DNA of 64,000 bases, taken from positions 62,001-126,000 of the forward strand of contig JAPDRN010000079.1 in the NCBI GenBank assembly GCA_030247855.1, written 5' to 3'. The notes beneath the pieces were generated by a model, which had not been told where the DNA came from, made no database searches, and saw nothing but the letters and a program-made list of their open reading frames with translations. Within the stretch, counting starts at the first letter, position 1. Each line of letters starts with the position of its first letter. Both the position numbers and the translations under genes were made by a program. The stretch comes from Knufia peltigerae. Lineage: Eukaryota > Ascomycota > Eurotiomycetes > Chaetothyriales > Trichomeriaceae. Positions 1 to 10,511 of this stretch are shown here, one piece after another.

Positions 1-320
1 TGTGGACGTCTTGGCAAATGTGGATGGGGTATCGTCCGTGAGCCAAGAGACCAATTATGTAAGCTGACCTAGTCGAGGTATGCACGGAAGTACTGGCGTC
101 TGACAAAAGAATAATCCTAACACACTGCACAACCAGCCATTGAATACAAAAACATGGTTTCTGTCAGACAAATTCTAGCAAGATACCCTGCGTGCACTCC
201 TTCGGCGTAGAGCACCCCTACTCATAAGGAACATACCTGGAAAGCTTACAGACAAAATGACCATGAGAAGATTTTTTCAATTTCTATACAGAGTACAAAG
301 TTATTCTTACAACCAACCTT
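1..320. other. Gene-free left edge
   Basis: This is the 3' flank of the mitoribosomal gene that ends at 321. I see no coding frame with recognisable content, no repeat and no RNA gene here. A neighbouring gene may end just outside the window. Confidence 0.5.
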
Positions 321-1883
321 TCAGGCAGGTTTATTGGCCAAATTCTGAGTTGCTCGCCGAGTCAACTCGTTCAACTCTTCACTTATATCCTGACTCGGTG
401 CGGGAGTAGATCTCGCTACTGTTGACTGCCTTTTGAAAAGTCTGTCCAAAGGTCTGACTTGCGAAGCCGGAGCCGGCCTTGTCGTATTTGTCCCTGTCCG
501 TCGGCGTTCAGTGGCCTCGACAGGAACGTCATTCTCTAGATGCCAGTCTTTCATGAGCCTGGTATTGATTTCCACCTTTCCACCTTGTGAAACTGCCGCA
601 GAGACAGGCTGGACGACCAACTTAGGACCATCCTTGACTGACTGCCACTGCCAGGGACGATCTCGTAATTCGCTCCAATGAGGCTGTGGAATGACGAAGC
701 CAGCCATGCCGACATTGGGAATAGATCTCTGCTGTCCGAGCTGGATCGTCTTCAACAAGCGGGCTGGTACCGGAGGACGAGTGTCTCTTGGACCAACAAT
801 GACATCGTTTTGTGCAAAGGATTCCGACCTGAGATATGACAAGCCGGCAGAAGGATGTGTTCGAGGAGGTCCGGACTCCTTGTATTGATCAGCGGCTATT
901 GTGTCACGTCCGTAATGCCATGGTTCTCTGTTCATGACGGATGTTTTGGGTCCGTCTGCAAGATCGAAGAACTCGACTATCAGCGGCGCGAACTTGCTGG
1001 GCTCAGAACGTAGCTGACGAAGATACTCGGCGACGTCCTCTTCTGAAACCGTCACACTCGTGTCATCCGCAGCCCCCGTCTCGCCACTTTCCAGTGCGTC
1101 GGCACGACGTTGAGCTATCCGCTGGCTGATCAAGTATCGTTCCACGTGTTTTCGAAATTCTGCCCTCTTCTCTTTTGTGATCTTGCCTAAGAAAGCTTCA
1201 AATTCTGCGCCGTTGAGGCCGGCCAGGTAGGGGCCCAGATATCTCCATCTTCGCCTGGACAAAGCAGCTGGCGATAAGCTGGACTCTGATGCGGTTGATG
1301 TTGATGTTGTTGAAGTCGATTCGGAGTTGTCTTTTGAGACCTTCTCGAGTGTCTCTCTGAGATGCTTGGGCAGTTCTGATACACGCTCGGCAGAAGATTT
1401 GTCTAACCATGATACTGGGCCACTCTTCCTGTCCAGAGTCAAAGGCACCTCTGCGGTATGATCGATTTCCGGGTCAAATGCACTCGTGCGTTCATAGTGC
1501 CTCTTGTCTCTGGTGGCGGGGAGGGTCACCCTCAGATTGAGCTCTTGATATTTTCGTAGAGTAAGGACATGGTCGGCCGCGGATTCGAAATCGGCAACGT
1601 GCTCAGGAGTATCAATTCCTCGCAGTATTCTAACGGTGGGTGTGCCGGACTTTGTCGTGGTCGAGACTGGCAGAGCTCGCTTGAGACCCCAATCACCTTT
1701 GAACAGGGTCGACCTGGGAGTCTCGAGTGCTGCTCGCAGTGGGTAGGGAGTAGTAGCTGAATCGGACGACACAACGGGTTCGGAGGTAGGTTCGGTAGGC
1801 GGTACGGAAAGTGCAGGTGGAAGGGCGAAAAGCTTTGAGTTGCGCAGTAAGCTCGCCGCCGGAGACAGACGAGCAGCTGTCAT
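321..1883 (-). CDS. MRP51: Mitochondrial small-subunit ribosomal protein Mrp51-like
   Basis: Fungal Mrp51 is a component of the mitochondrial 37S ribosomal subunit and helps translation of mitochondrial mRNAs. The protein shows blocks I recognise from filamentous-fungal Mrp51: an N-terminal LSPAASLLRNSKLFALPP, then GDWGLKRALP, then DFESAADHVLTLRKYQELNL, then RRRWRYLGPYLAGL and HPSAGLSYLRSES. The frame is open from 1988, which would add 35 residues. I place the start at the ATG at 1883 because family members begin a few residues before the LSPAASLLR block; the result is 520 residues without introns. The middle is rich in Ser, Thr and Arg, as usual for this family. The next gene upstream is a same-strand regulator about 430 bases away. 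Identity is fairly sure; the exact start is less so. Confidence 0.85.
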   Translation of the reverse strand: MTAARLSPAASLLRNSKLFALPPALSVPPTEPTSEPVVSSDSATTPYPLRAALETPRSTLFKGDWGLKRALPVSTTTKSGTPTVRILRGIDTPEHVADFESAADHVLTLRKYQELNLRVTLPATRDKRHYERTSAFDPEIDHTAEVPLTLDRKSGPVSWLDKSSAERVSELPKHLRETLEKVSKDNSESTSTTSTSTASESSLSPAALSRRRWRYLGPYLAGLNGAEFEAFLGKITKEKRAEFRKHVERYLISQRIAQRRADALESGETGAADDTSVTVSEEDVAEYLRQLRSEPSKFAPLIVEFFDLADGPKTSVMNREPWHYGRDTIAADQYKESGPPRTHPSAGLSYLRSESFAQNDVIVGPRDTRPPVPARLLKTIQLGQQRSIPNVGMAGFVIPQPHWSELRDRPWQWQSVKDGPKLVVQPVSAAVSQGGKVEINTRLMKDWHLENDVPVEATERRRTGTNTTRPAPASQVRPLDRLFKRQSTVARSTPAPSQDISEELNELTRRATQNLANKPA

Positions 1884-2311
1884 TGCTGCAATGTCTGGCC
1901 CAGCTGTTACTGGCGATCGGAAGGTCTTGTAAATGAATGCGTAGCTTGGGAGCGCAAGCAGAAGATTCAATTGGGAAATATTTGCCAAGGGTGTAAAGTA
2001 GTTTAACAGCGGCTCGTACCTCGCCCCAGATCGGGAAATACATTGATGCCGCCCTTGAGAACTACGTGGAACACACCAATGTCAACCTGGGAAGATTCCG
2101 ACACGATTAATCGATGTGAATACTGAAAGATCTCGTGGTTGATTCCCAGAATATGGCATTTACAATACCAGTAGCACAAGCTTTGTTGACTCTTGTCCCG
2201 CTGCCCTTAGGCCCCGATCACATATACCCAGGTAATTAATTATTCTTCTACCGGCACATCCCATGATTGTGCTGCTTTCATTCAAATGTAGGGGTCCTGC
2301 TTTCGAGGACA
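1884..2311. other. Intergenic, Mrp51 upstream region
   Basis: Promoter side of the Mrp51 gene and 3' flank of the short regulator that ends at 2312. The Mrp51 frame stays open to 1988, so part of this may be 5' leader. No other feature seen. Confidence 0.5.
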
Positions 2312-3291
2312 TCATCCGACGAGGCCCAAGATATTGGTTTGCAGCAAATAGACTACAGGCTTGAGTTCGGCGAGCTGGTCAAGCTCGAGAGAGGACAAGG
2401 TAGTCGACACTTCCAGCTCTCGCAATATGCGTGAGGCGGCCTTGATATGCACGTTTGCGGCCAGGGCATTGCCCTGCGCGGCTTCGAAAACCCAGCTAAT
2501 CAACGATGCCACAATGAAACCGACAATCTGAAGCGGGTCGGGGATCTCTATTGAAGAAATCCTTCGCAGCGCCCATTGGTAATGACAGAAGGTCGACCTG
2601 GTCAGATTGGTCGACGGAGATCCTACGCCGGCTCCTGCTCCTTTGTTGATGCGAAGTTGCTCATCTGCAAGTGCGGCGGCTACCAGCAGATGTCGGCATG
2701 CAGGACAGACTGTCGCCCACAAGGGAACCACAACGGCCCAGACCTCATGGTTCAACCAAGATTTTGTAAGGTTCGGGGCCGTCTCGCTCAGCCAGAAGCG
2801 TATGCTGCGTCGTTCTTCGGGCGTATCACCGAGTGCATGAATGATCTGTCGTGCTATTTGCGGTCTGGCAAGAATTCGAGGGTTATACTGGTTGGGCCTG
2901 AAACCGTGCTGCTCTTGTAAAGGGATGGTTTTGGGCGCCAGAAGAGACCCTCCGGCACGATCAATTGCTACCGCAACGACTTTTGAGACCGAACCCTCGA
3001 AGATCCAAGGTCTTGGACTCTTATACAGACAGTCGCGATCAGCAGTGATGCATCTGTTACACATTGCGCAGGTTAGTTTGTTTCCCAGCGAGACTCAAAT
3101 CTTCTGGAAAGTCTGTCCCACCTGCTACATATGGGCTTTCCTTCGTCGCATTTTATGCGTCGAAGTCTGCTCAAACTGGTGAGTTTCACAACGTGTGGAA
3201 TTGGTTTGTTTCGGCCTCACTTGCATGTCGTACACCCACTTCTGACTTTGTGATGATGTTGCTTGAGTCTAACTTTGGTGTTCTCGACCAT
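2312..3291 (-). CDS. Zn2Cys6 transcription factor, short form
   Basis: Three exons rebuild a complete binuclear zinc cluster: 3291-3221, 3166-3122 and 3053-2312 (introns of 54 and 68 nt, the second with a CTAAC branch site). The joined N-terminus carries GCTTCKLRRIKCDEGKPICS followed by RCITADRDCLYK, which is Cys-X2-Cys-X6-Cys-X6-Cys-X2-Cys-X6-Cys. Such proteins bind CGG triplets as dimers and activate nearby pathway genes. The rest resembles the start of the fungal-specific regulatory domain. The product is only about 285 residues and stops right after YLLQTNILGLVG, where relatives as I know them continue for one or two hundred residues. A +1 reading after the stop gives only a dozen more residues. 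It may be truncated. Regulatory target unknown. Confidence 0.7.
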
Positions 3292-4151
3292 TGCTGCTGA
3301 AACTCACCAGGGGAAGTCGACTATCTGACTTCACCTTGATGCACTTATAGATATGCACGTTTGGTATGTCCCGTTGGTTTATCTGATAGTGTAAAATGAC
3401 AAAATCCGACGCATTTCGGGAAAAGGTGGAAGCTTCTGAAGAACACACGCGCCAACAAGTATTGGAAAGGTCTTTTTATGATACGTTTAAGGCGTCCAGG
3501 AGCCTATATTAGTAGCTGAGGGCGATCAGGCGCCCCAAATCGACTCGCCAAAACTCGCCCCCCTCCCCCAAGCCAATGGGTATTGTCGACGCTTCCCCAG
3601 ATTGAAGCTTATTAAAGCTTATTAGGCGAATATGCGGTGTTGTGCAGGGGTTGGAGAGAGATCTTCTACGACTACTCAGTGCTGGGCAAGTGCCAATTAC
3701 TGTATAAACTAGTTACCTCCGTCGTAATAGGGAACAGTTGGTCTTTATCATTGAATTAGGTAATCCTCGCAGATATGATACTCTCTTCGAGAAGGTGGTG
3801 CAGCTCTTCCTCACCCCAGGGTTTTGGGGTTGCTGCGAATACTATGGCTCTCATCGCTTGGACTGTGCGCGCTGAGACCGCAGCTCTGACTCCGGCCTCT
3901 TGGACCATTTGATTAGGATGTAGAGTTGCGCTGAAGTAGCGTTACATGATTACTATGCTGTCATGGTATCAAGTTTCTCGATCTTGTTACATTTAAGGAG
4001 CTTATTAGCGTCTTTGGCCTGTTTCTAAAAGCTGTCACCATTTGTCCTTGGGTAGAGAAATTGAAAGGGTTATCTACTTGGATATGGACCAGGCAAAAGA
4101 CAACCTGCTTCAACGTTGCCCTGATCAAATGTTGCCATGCTTGCCACCCCA
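3292..4151. other. Gene-free stretch between regulator and hydrolase
   Basis: About 860 bases upstream of the short regulator and beyond the 3' end of the hydrolase. Only short frames without recognisable protein content are present. It presumably contains the regulator promoter. No repeat or RNA gene seen. Confidence 0.5.
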
Positions 4152-5415
4152 TCAATTCCTATAGATCTTGTCACCATCACCCTCTTTCTTGTGCAACGCA
4201 TCCTTCAGTGCTCGAACCGTGTCAACCTGGTACTTTTTGCCCGCCTCGAGAACGGCATCATGCATCATGAACGGGTGCGGCACCCTGGGGTACATGATAT
4301 GCTCCACTGGCACACCCGCTTCACGCAACTTTTCGACATATGCTTGTCCCTCCTCCCTGAGCGGATCGAGCTCTGCCGTGACTACAAGTGCCTGGGCTAG
4401 GCCGCGGAAAGACGGCGCTTTGATCGGATTGATTTTCCATTCCTGATTGAAAGCATATCTGGGGTTAGCTACACTCTACATGACAAGAACAGGGGGAGGC
4501 CGTGGCACCTTTTCCCAGCCTTTCGGCCTTGGAATACCTAAATAATGATTGTATGCAAAACATACGCGCTCCACGGGTAGAGCAGGTGTGTTGACCAGTT
4601 CTGCAAAAGACTTGTAAGGGCAAGTCGGGTTAACGTCACCATTGGGAAGTAAGGCTGTCATGTCGACACCAGGCACGACAAGCAGCTGGAAAGCGAGCGG
4701 AACACCTTCATCTCGGGCCAAGTGAGCCAGTACAGCGGAAAGGTGACCCCCAGCAGACACGCCACCTATCGCAGTCCGGTTGGTGTCCAGATGAAACTCG
4801 TCCACCTTTTCCTTTTGTATCTAAGACATGTCGTTTGTCAATCTTCCTGGATCCCAGCCTCGAATCTGATTTCAAGCATGTCTCGGGTCTGGAACGATAC
4901 CGCCAATGGTGCGGAAATAAACTCACCCATTTCAGCGCTGCAAAACAGTCCTCCAATGGAATAGGGTAACGATAGTCAGGCGAGAGGCGGTATTCGACGT
5001 CGAAAGCCACACACCCTACTTCCCTGCAGACCCGTCGACAGAACGGATCATCCATTTCCAAGTCGCCAAACGTGAAACCGCCTCCATGGTAATTGATATA
5101 AAGTGGCCGGCGTGGAGTCGTTGCATCATCTGCCGGACCTGGTTCGAAGATACGGATAGAGATCTCACCGCCGTTTACAGGACACTTCTGTTCGCTGATC
5201 CTGAATACCTCACCACCGTCTGCACGACCCCATTGGATGACGTACTGTAGTGGGTTGGCGCGAAAGGTCTCGATCGGTATTTGGTGCGTATGGAGTCTAC
5301 CGGCGTTGTACTTGTTGTAGTATTCGACATACACCGGGTCTAGACGGTCTGTCAAGTCGTCTGGAATGGCGTTGAGGAGAGGCTGGGTAATGAGTTGAAG
5401 AGCTTGTTTGGACAT
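4152..5415 (-). CDS. Alpha/beta hydrolase fold-3 (HSL-type) esterase
   Basis: Predicted intracellular carboxylic-ester hydrolase of the hormone-sensitive-lipase family. Exons are 5415-4927, 4820-4509 and 4442-4152, giving 363 residues, the usual size. The oxyanion-hole motif HGGGF lies near residue 110, the nucleophile elbow GVSAGG places the catalytic Ser at about 185, Asp in AELDPL at about 293 and His in RVPHPF at about 323, so the triad is complete. The Ser motif has Val in place of the common Asp (GDSAGG). No signal peptide is visible. It is transcribed divergently from a Zn2Cys6 regulator that starts at 6170, and a CGG-N5-CCG site sits 190 bases upstream of the start. Substrate cannot be told from sequence; lactones, aryl esters and short acyl esters are all possible. 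Confidence 0.88.
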
Positions 5416-6169
5416 TGTGGTCGAGATGAATCAGACTGCAACCATAGCCTTGCACGAAGTTCACATCGAGTCGCAGAGCAATTGAATCTTGACGAGGCAC
5501 TGGGCTTTTATCTGAGAGCACTACCTACCTACGCATGATTCGATGATGGCAAGCGTACTGAGCCAGGCCATCGACGCCGAAGGGCAGGGCCGGGAGACGT
5601 GGACCCGCGGCTTATCCGAGGAAGCAACGCCGGGTTTTCCTTGTCTTCCCAAGAATGGCACGAAGCATATTGATAAGGTGTGTTGCCGTGCCGCTCCTCC
5701 TAGGGCCAGCAAATGCTGAGTGACGAGGGTGGTTGAGTCAGATCGATAATGGGTAGTCTTGAGGTACTGTAAAGAGAGAAGTGATGTTTTTAGGCATGCC
5801 TAGAACTGTGTTAAGGGACCAGACCTGCGCTGCTTTAGCACTTACAATCCTGGCGCATCATTTACCCCGATTAAGTACTGCTATCTGCACTCTTTCCTTC
5901 ATCTCCATCTAGATACATACCAATCCATCACTCCCATGAGCATGGAGCCTGTTACCATCATCGCCGATAGCGAGATCTTGCTTACTTGTTCTAAACATGA
6001 GCATCTGTGCAGCTAAATCCTTTCCTCTCATGGTTTGTCCCCGTTCGTGGAATGCTCTCCACCAGGACAGCCCTGGCGATTCCTTCTAACAAGTCCGGCG
6101 TATCCCTCTATAAGTCTACAAGACCTTCCTGTCGCTGTTTGCGTGGCCCGGTCCAGGTGATCAGGTCCC
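5416..6169. promoter_or_regulatory. Divergent promoter region, hydrolase / regulator
   Basis: This 750-base interval separates the divergent starts of the hydrolase (5415) and the Zn2Cys6 regulator (6170). It contains the perfect inverted CGG site at 5605-5618 described separately. In the regulator frame a stop codon lies just upstream of its ATG. Confidence 0.6.
5605..5618 (+). promoter_or_regulatory. Candidate Zn2Cys6 operator CCGCGGCTTATCCG
   Basis: The site reads CGG-CTTAT-CCG preceded by CCG, an inverted CGG pair spaced by five bases, as bound by many Zn2Cys6 dimers. The identical 14 bases occur in inverse orientation at 10779-10792 upstream of the MFS symporter. It lies 190 bases before the hydrolase start and 552 before the regulator start. 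Binding is inferred, not shown. Confidence 0.55.
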
Positions 6170-8317
6170 ATGCACGAGAGTATGGCGAGCTTCACGGGTT
6201 TGCGAACACCGCAGGCATGCACTCCGTGGTACCCATCCCTTCCTGTGCATGGTGTTTTCAAACGATGATATCTCTCTCTAATCGCGATTCGAGAGTATTA
6301 GCCGACGACGAAAGACCAAATGCAATGGACTTCGGCCCATATGCGGTACATGCTCGACAAGATGTTCCCCATGCTCATGGCCGCATACTCCATCGGTCAA
6401 TGCCCTTACCCATGATCCTTCTGCAACATCCAATTCACCCGCTCTGCTGTGCAGTTCCGGTTCGCACCCAAGTAATATCCAGTTAGGCAGTACTGCCTTT
6501 TATCAAGCTCCGGGCTCGGGCGAAATGCCTCTTTCTCTTCTGAGGCGGGCGATTGACATCTTTTTGGCCCAACATCACGGAGTCGAGTTCTGTTCCTTTC
6601 TTCATCAACCCTCGTTGGCAGCTGAAACAGTGGGCACAGAGCACCCGTTCCTATGCAGATCCATCATTGCACTCTCTGCTCTTGATATGTGCGACAGTGA
6701 GGCTCAGACCTACGGTTATAGCTCTCTTGAAGTCTTGTCCGAGCACTTTGCGGATCTTGCTCGAGCGTCTGCCCGTACGACCATTGACCAGCCGTCCAGT
6801 ATGTGCATGAGAAGAATCATCACGAATATGTTGGTCGACTGACTTGTTCCACAGTACCCTCAATACAGGCCAATCTAGTTCTTGCAATGTACGAACTCCT
6901 GACTCGTGACGGAATCAAGGCGTGGATGTTTTCAGGCGTCGCCACCCGGCAAGCTCAGGCCCTACGTCTTGGAGTCGAACTACATAGTAAACATTCTGCC
7001 CGGGAGAAAGAAACGCGACGACGCGTGTTCTGGGCATGCTTCATCATGGATCGTCTCGTCGCCTATACTTGCTCTCGACCACAAATGATCGGCCTGGAAA
7101 GTGTGCGGCTTCAACTTCCTTGCCCAGACCGTTTGTTTGCTTTCGGAGATGACTACAATGGCCCAAACCTCAACACCGTAATGAGCCATATTCATCAGAT
7201 CGTATCGATTGGACTAATGCCTTTTTTCATCTGCATATTGAGCTTGTGGAGCGAAATCGTCTATCTCCAGATGAGGGATGGTCGAAGGGGTGCTCTTCAT
7301 CCACCCAGTGATCCCAATGGCCCTTTTAGCAGACTGGAAATCCAAGTCGAGGAGTTTCAAGCTGCCCTGCCACTCAAGGCACAGTGGAGCCCTGAGAACT
7401 ACAGAGCTTACAACTCCATGGGCCAGGGGAAACTGTTCATCTATCTCCACCTACTGCTGAATCATGCTAGGTTCGCCCTACACCAAGAGTACCTTCCGCA
7501 GCAGGACGGGCCGGTACTAATCATGGTGGATGGGGACAATAACAACGCAAATGACACAGAGATGGATGGCGCGGGCCTGTCTTTGAACTACACGGATGAC
7601 CGGATCATTTCGGTTTGTCTTTCGGGAGCGTCTGCGATTGCAGAGATAGTATCATTCATTTGGAACGCAGAAGATGGCACGAGCCGCGAACCGTTGCGGT
7701 CTGTCGTGGCAGTGCACCCAATAATGGCGGCGGCGGCAGTCCAGATGTGGGCACAATACACACGACAACAAGGCCCGGAGCACGACGACACCGCAACCAC
7801 ACCGCAGACGGCCTACAAGGACAATGTGATTTTGTTCGCGACCGTTATTCAATCTTGGAAGCCACGATGGAAGATTGCGTACGCATTCGACGAAACCCTC
7901 GACTCGGTCCAACGTCTCTATGAATCCTCTTACCTGACCAGCCCGTGGGACAACAACGACGCAAGTTTCGGTGGTGTGGCGGACGACGAGGATCTGCCGG
8001 GCGGCGAGACAAACTCCACCCCCTGCGTGCATTCGGGGAACACCGTGGAAGGTGGCGGTGGTGGCGCCGCTATACTTGTCGTCACGGGCGACGGGAATGC
8101 GAACGCGACGCCGGAGGTGGCCGAAGGGAGTGGTCTGCCGGACCCGGAACAGGTCTGCCAGCGGTTGTTCGACAAGATCCGTTACACCATGCTGGTGTCG
8201 CTCGAGGCGCCCGACGTCAAGAGACGGATGTTGAATGTGTACTTGAGGACGCTGTGGATCCACGTCTGGAAGTCAACAACAACGACTGGGGAAGACTTTG
8301 TAGATTGGGAGCAGTGA
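6170..8317 (+). CDS. Zn2Cys6 transcription factor with fungal-specific regulatory domain
   Basis: Predicted nuclear regulator of the adjoining hydrolase and transporter. Exons 6170-6228, 6302-6798 and 6855-8317 give about 672 residues. Splicing of the first intron joins the zinc cluster: ACTPC, then RRRKTKCNGLRPICGTC and STRCSPC, which fits Cys-X2-Cys-X6-Cys-X6-Cys-X2-Cys-X6-Cys. The second intron (GTATGT donor) joins a typical middle homology region; motifs such as ETRRRVFWACFIMDRL and ALRLGVELH belong to the Fungal_trans domain. ATGs at 6170 and 6182 are both in frame; a TGA at 6158 closes the frame upstream. The C-terminal 150 residues are rich in Asp, Gly, Asn and Thr with a Gly run, probably disordered. 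It sits between hydrolase and symporter, both of which carry the shared 14-bp site in their promoters. Confidence 0.88.
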
Positions 8318-8562
8318 CAATTTCTAGTTTCTCGTTTCGAAAAAAAGGGTGTCCATACGGAAAAACTTGGCTAGGCTTTGATTGTGGCTTCCTTTTTATT
8401 ATTATTAAAAGCTGAGAAACACTGTGCAAGAAAAATGTACGAGACAGTCCAGTGACGCTCAGCTCCTGGAGTCAAATGATGGCCCATATCCTCGTGAACT
8501 TTGTCCATCTACGGCTTATGTTGTTCAAAATCATCCCCAACCGAGATGAGAGACACAGATAC

Positions 8563-10511
8563 CTAGGTTTGAAACCGAAAATCAGACCCTGAAGTTCTCA
8601 GCTCTTCTCCTTCTCCTCCTCCTCCTCCTTCCACGGAACCTTCATGATGACCCCCCGTTGTTCTTGTTGTACAATCTAGAATATTGTTCAACCTTTTCAG
8701 GTAAAGCGAGTAAAGAACGGTCAGAATACATCCAACACCTGAAAAGGTGCCGTTGATGATCAAGGCGGTCATGTATCGAGGCGCCTGGCTCGTCACGAAA
8801 ATGTTGGACGAGATCAAGCCAGTCGACGACCCTATGGCGAACAGAGTTCCCGTGGTGAGGGCTCGCGCGTTCATATCTGGGATGTTTGCCACCGTCCATG
8901 CGGAAAAGATGACGCTCATAGGGTATGCCTAGGGTTTTATTTTAGAACAGCGTCTCGGGGTGAGTTTGTTGATGAAATGCAAATTGCAGTGCCGAAAAGT
9001 TGTACTTGAGTGGAGGGAAGGATGCTGCGTGTCTCGAAGCCAAGGTAGTACTTACACCGATTGTACAGAAGAATATGGCCAGGTATCCTGTGCCCTTGTG
9101 GTTGGTCACATCTACCACCATCAAGATTATGTATCCGATCAATCCGATCACCATGGGCGTCGCCATGTGGAAACCTCTCTCGCAAAAGTAATCGGACGAG
9201 TATCCAAATCCAACGACAAAAACCGCAGCAGTCAAGGCCGGTGCGACAGTATACTGTTGGAGCCATTAGGTATGTGAACGAAACAACAATCTCGTCGATG
9301 ATTTGCACACGCTTACCAGGTTAGTCTTTGTGACAGAATATCCTAACCGTACTGTCATGAGGGCGAGAAAATTGGCGCTTGACTGGGCCAGGATGCCAAA
9401 GCAGACGGCAATCAGGGCTCGAGCGTAAAAGTGAATTGTTCGAAACTCGGACAGGGCTCCGTGCCAATTGAACCTCGTGCTCTGGACGTCCATGGAGTTG
9501 AGTAGGATGCGAGACTCGGCGACCCTTTTTTCCTGCGCCGTGAAGAACCAGGCGTGGGAAATATCTCGTGGTAGTACGAAGTAGGCAGCCATGGCCAAAA
9601 GGCAAGTCACACAACCTTCCAAAATGAAGAGGTACGCCCAGCTGGGAAGCGCCGCGTGCTGGATGTGGAAGACTCCATAAGCCAGTAGGCCACCGAATGC
9701 GGAAGCGATGACTGCGCCGGCGTAAAAGAGAGCGATTCGACTCGCAATCTCGGCTCGAGTGTAAAACGTAGAAAGGTAATACACCACTCTATATATATAT
9801 ATACCAAGGACAGGTAAATTAGCACCTCTCAGTCCTGCGACCGTGTCAAGCTTCAAAAGAAAAGAAAAAAGAGGATACTGATGTGTGACTTACGAAGCCA
9901 AAAACCCAGACTCGAATGCTCCTACCACCATGCGGCAAGCAATCAAGGCTCCAAAAGATCTGACAGAAGCTGTAGCCGCCGAAGCGACGCCGAAACCCAA
10001 CATCATCGTGGGGAGAGCAACCTTGCCGGAACAGATCTTGGTGAAGACCGCCATGAGTGGCCCAAAGACGACGAAAGCGGTGTAGTAGGTGCTGAGTACG
10101 ATGTTGTATTGATTGCCCTTCAGATGTGTGTCCTTGAGCAGACCCGCCGTCGCTGCATTTCCCAGGTTGCTGCGATCTAGAGAGCTGCAAATAGACATTT
10201 GTCAGAGAGATGCAATGCCGAGGGGGGGGGGATGATGCTCGAAGCAATCGAGACAAGACTCTCGGCGGCGCACGAGGCTGATGTGTACCAAAAGATGATC
10301 CATCAAGCCAACCGTCGACGTGGACCAGCTCGACTCACTTGAAGATGTACATGACAGTGAGGCATGGTAGGACAATAAAGTCCAACTTGCGTAGCAGCCT
10401 TGGGACGGCGGCTCCTTCATCGGCAGATACAGGCTGAACGTCGCCGTGAGTGTTCGAAGGGATGACGACCAAGTCCCCGTGACTGTTGGCCTTTTTGTTG
10501 TCCACGTCCAT
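8563..10511 (-). CDS. MFS anion:cation symporter (allantoate/nicotinate permease-like)
   Basis: Plasma-membrane uptake carrier of the Dal5/Tna1-like ACS family, which moves small organic anions or vitamins with protons. Five exons: 10511-10339, 10184-9894, 9788-9317, 9253-9056, 8928-8563, giving 499 residues. Joined sequence shows the family hallmark LDRSNLGNA in helix 1, GFGVASAATA and ACRMVVGAFESGFLAS, YYLSTFYTRAEIASR at the mid-helix 4/5 region, and a cytosolic loop before the second six helices. The C-terminus has a Gly/Glu-rich tail coded by a trinucleotide repeat. The ATG at 10601 is also in frame and would add 30 residues; I prefer 10511 because ACS carriers have short charged N-termini. 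Intron 3 ends with an acceptor embedded in a TA microsatellite. A CGG-N5-CCG site lies 268 bases upstream. Substrate unknown. Confidence 0.88.
9791..9803. repeat. TA microsatellite at a splice acceptor
   Basis: A run of alternating A and T lies directly before the acceptor AG of the second intron of the MFS symporter gene (on the minus strand the intron ends TATATATATAG). Normally a pyrimidine-rich tract would be expected there. Confidence 0.8.
10222..10231. repeat. G10 homopolymer in an intron
   Basis: Ten consecutive G on the plus strand (C10 in the transcript) inside the first intron (10338-10185) of the MFS symporter. It is a likely site of length variation and of sequencing error, but lies outside the coding exons. 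Confidence 0.8.

Noticed and set aside
6007..6486. 159-residue plus-strand frame upstream of the second regulator
   Set aside because: Its sequence is read in the wrong frame across the zinc-cluster exon and the first intron; splicing 6228 to 6302 gives the true six-Cys motif.
7652..8263. 203-residue antisense frame inside the regulator gene
   Set aside because: Shadow of the GC-rich regulator coding strand; the plus-strand frame has clear family content.
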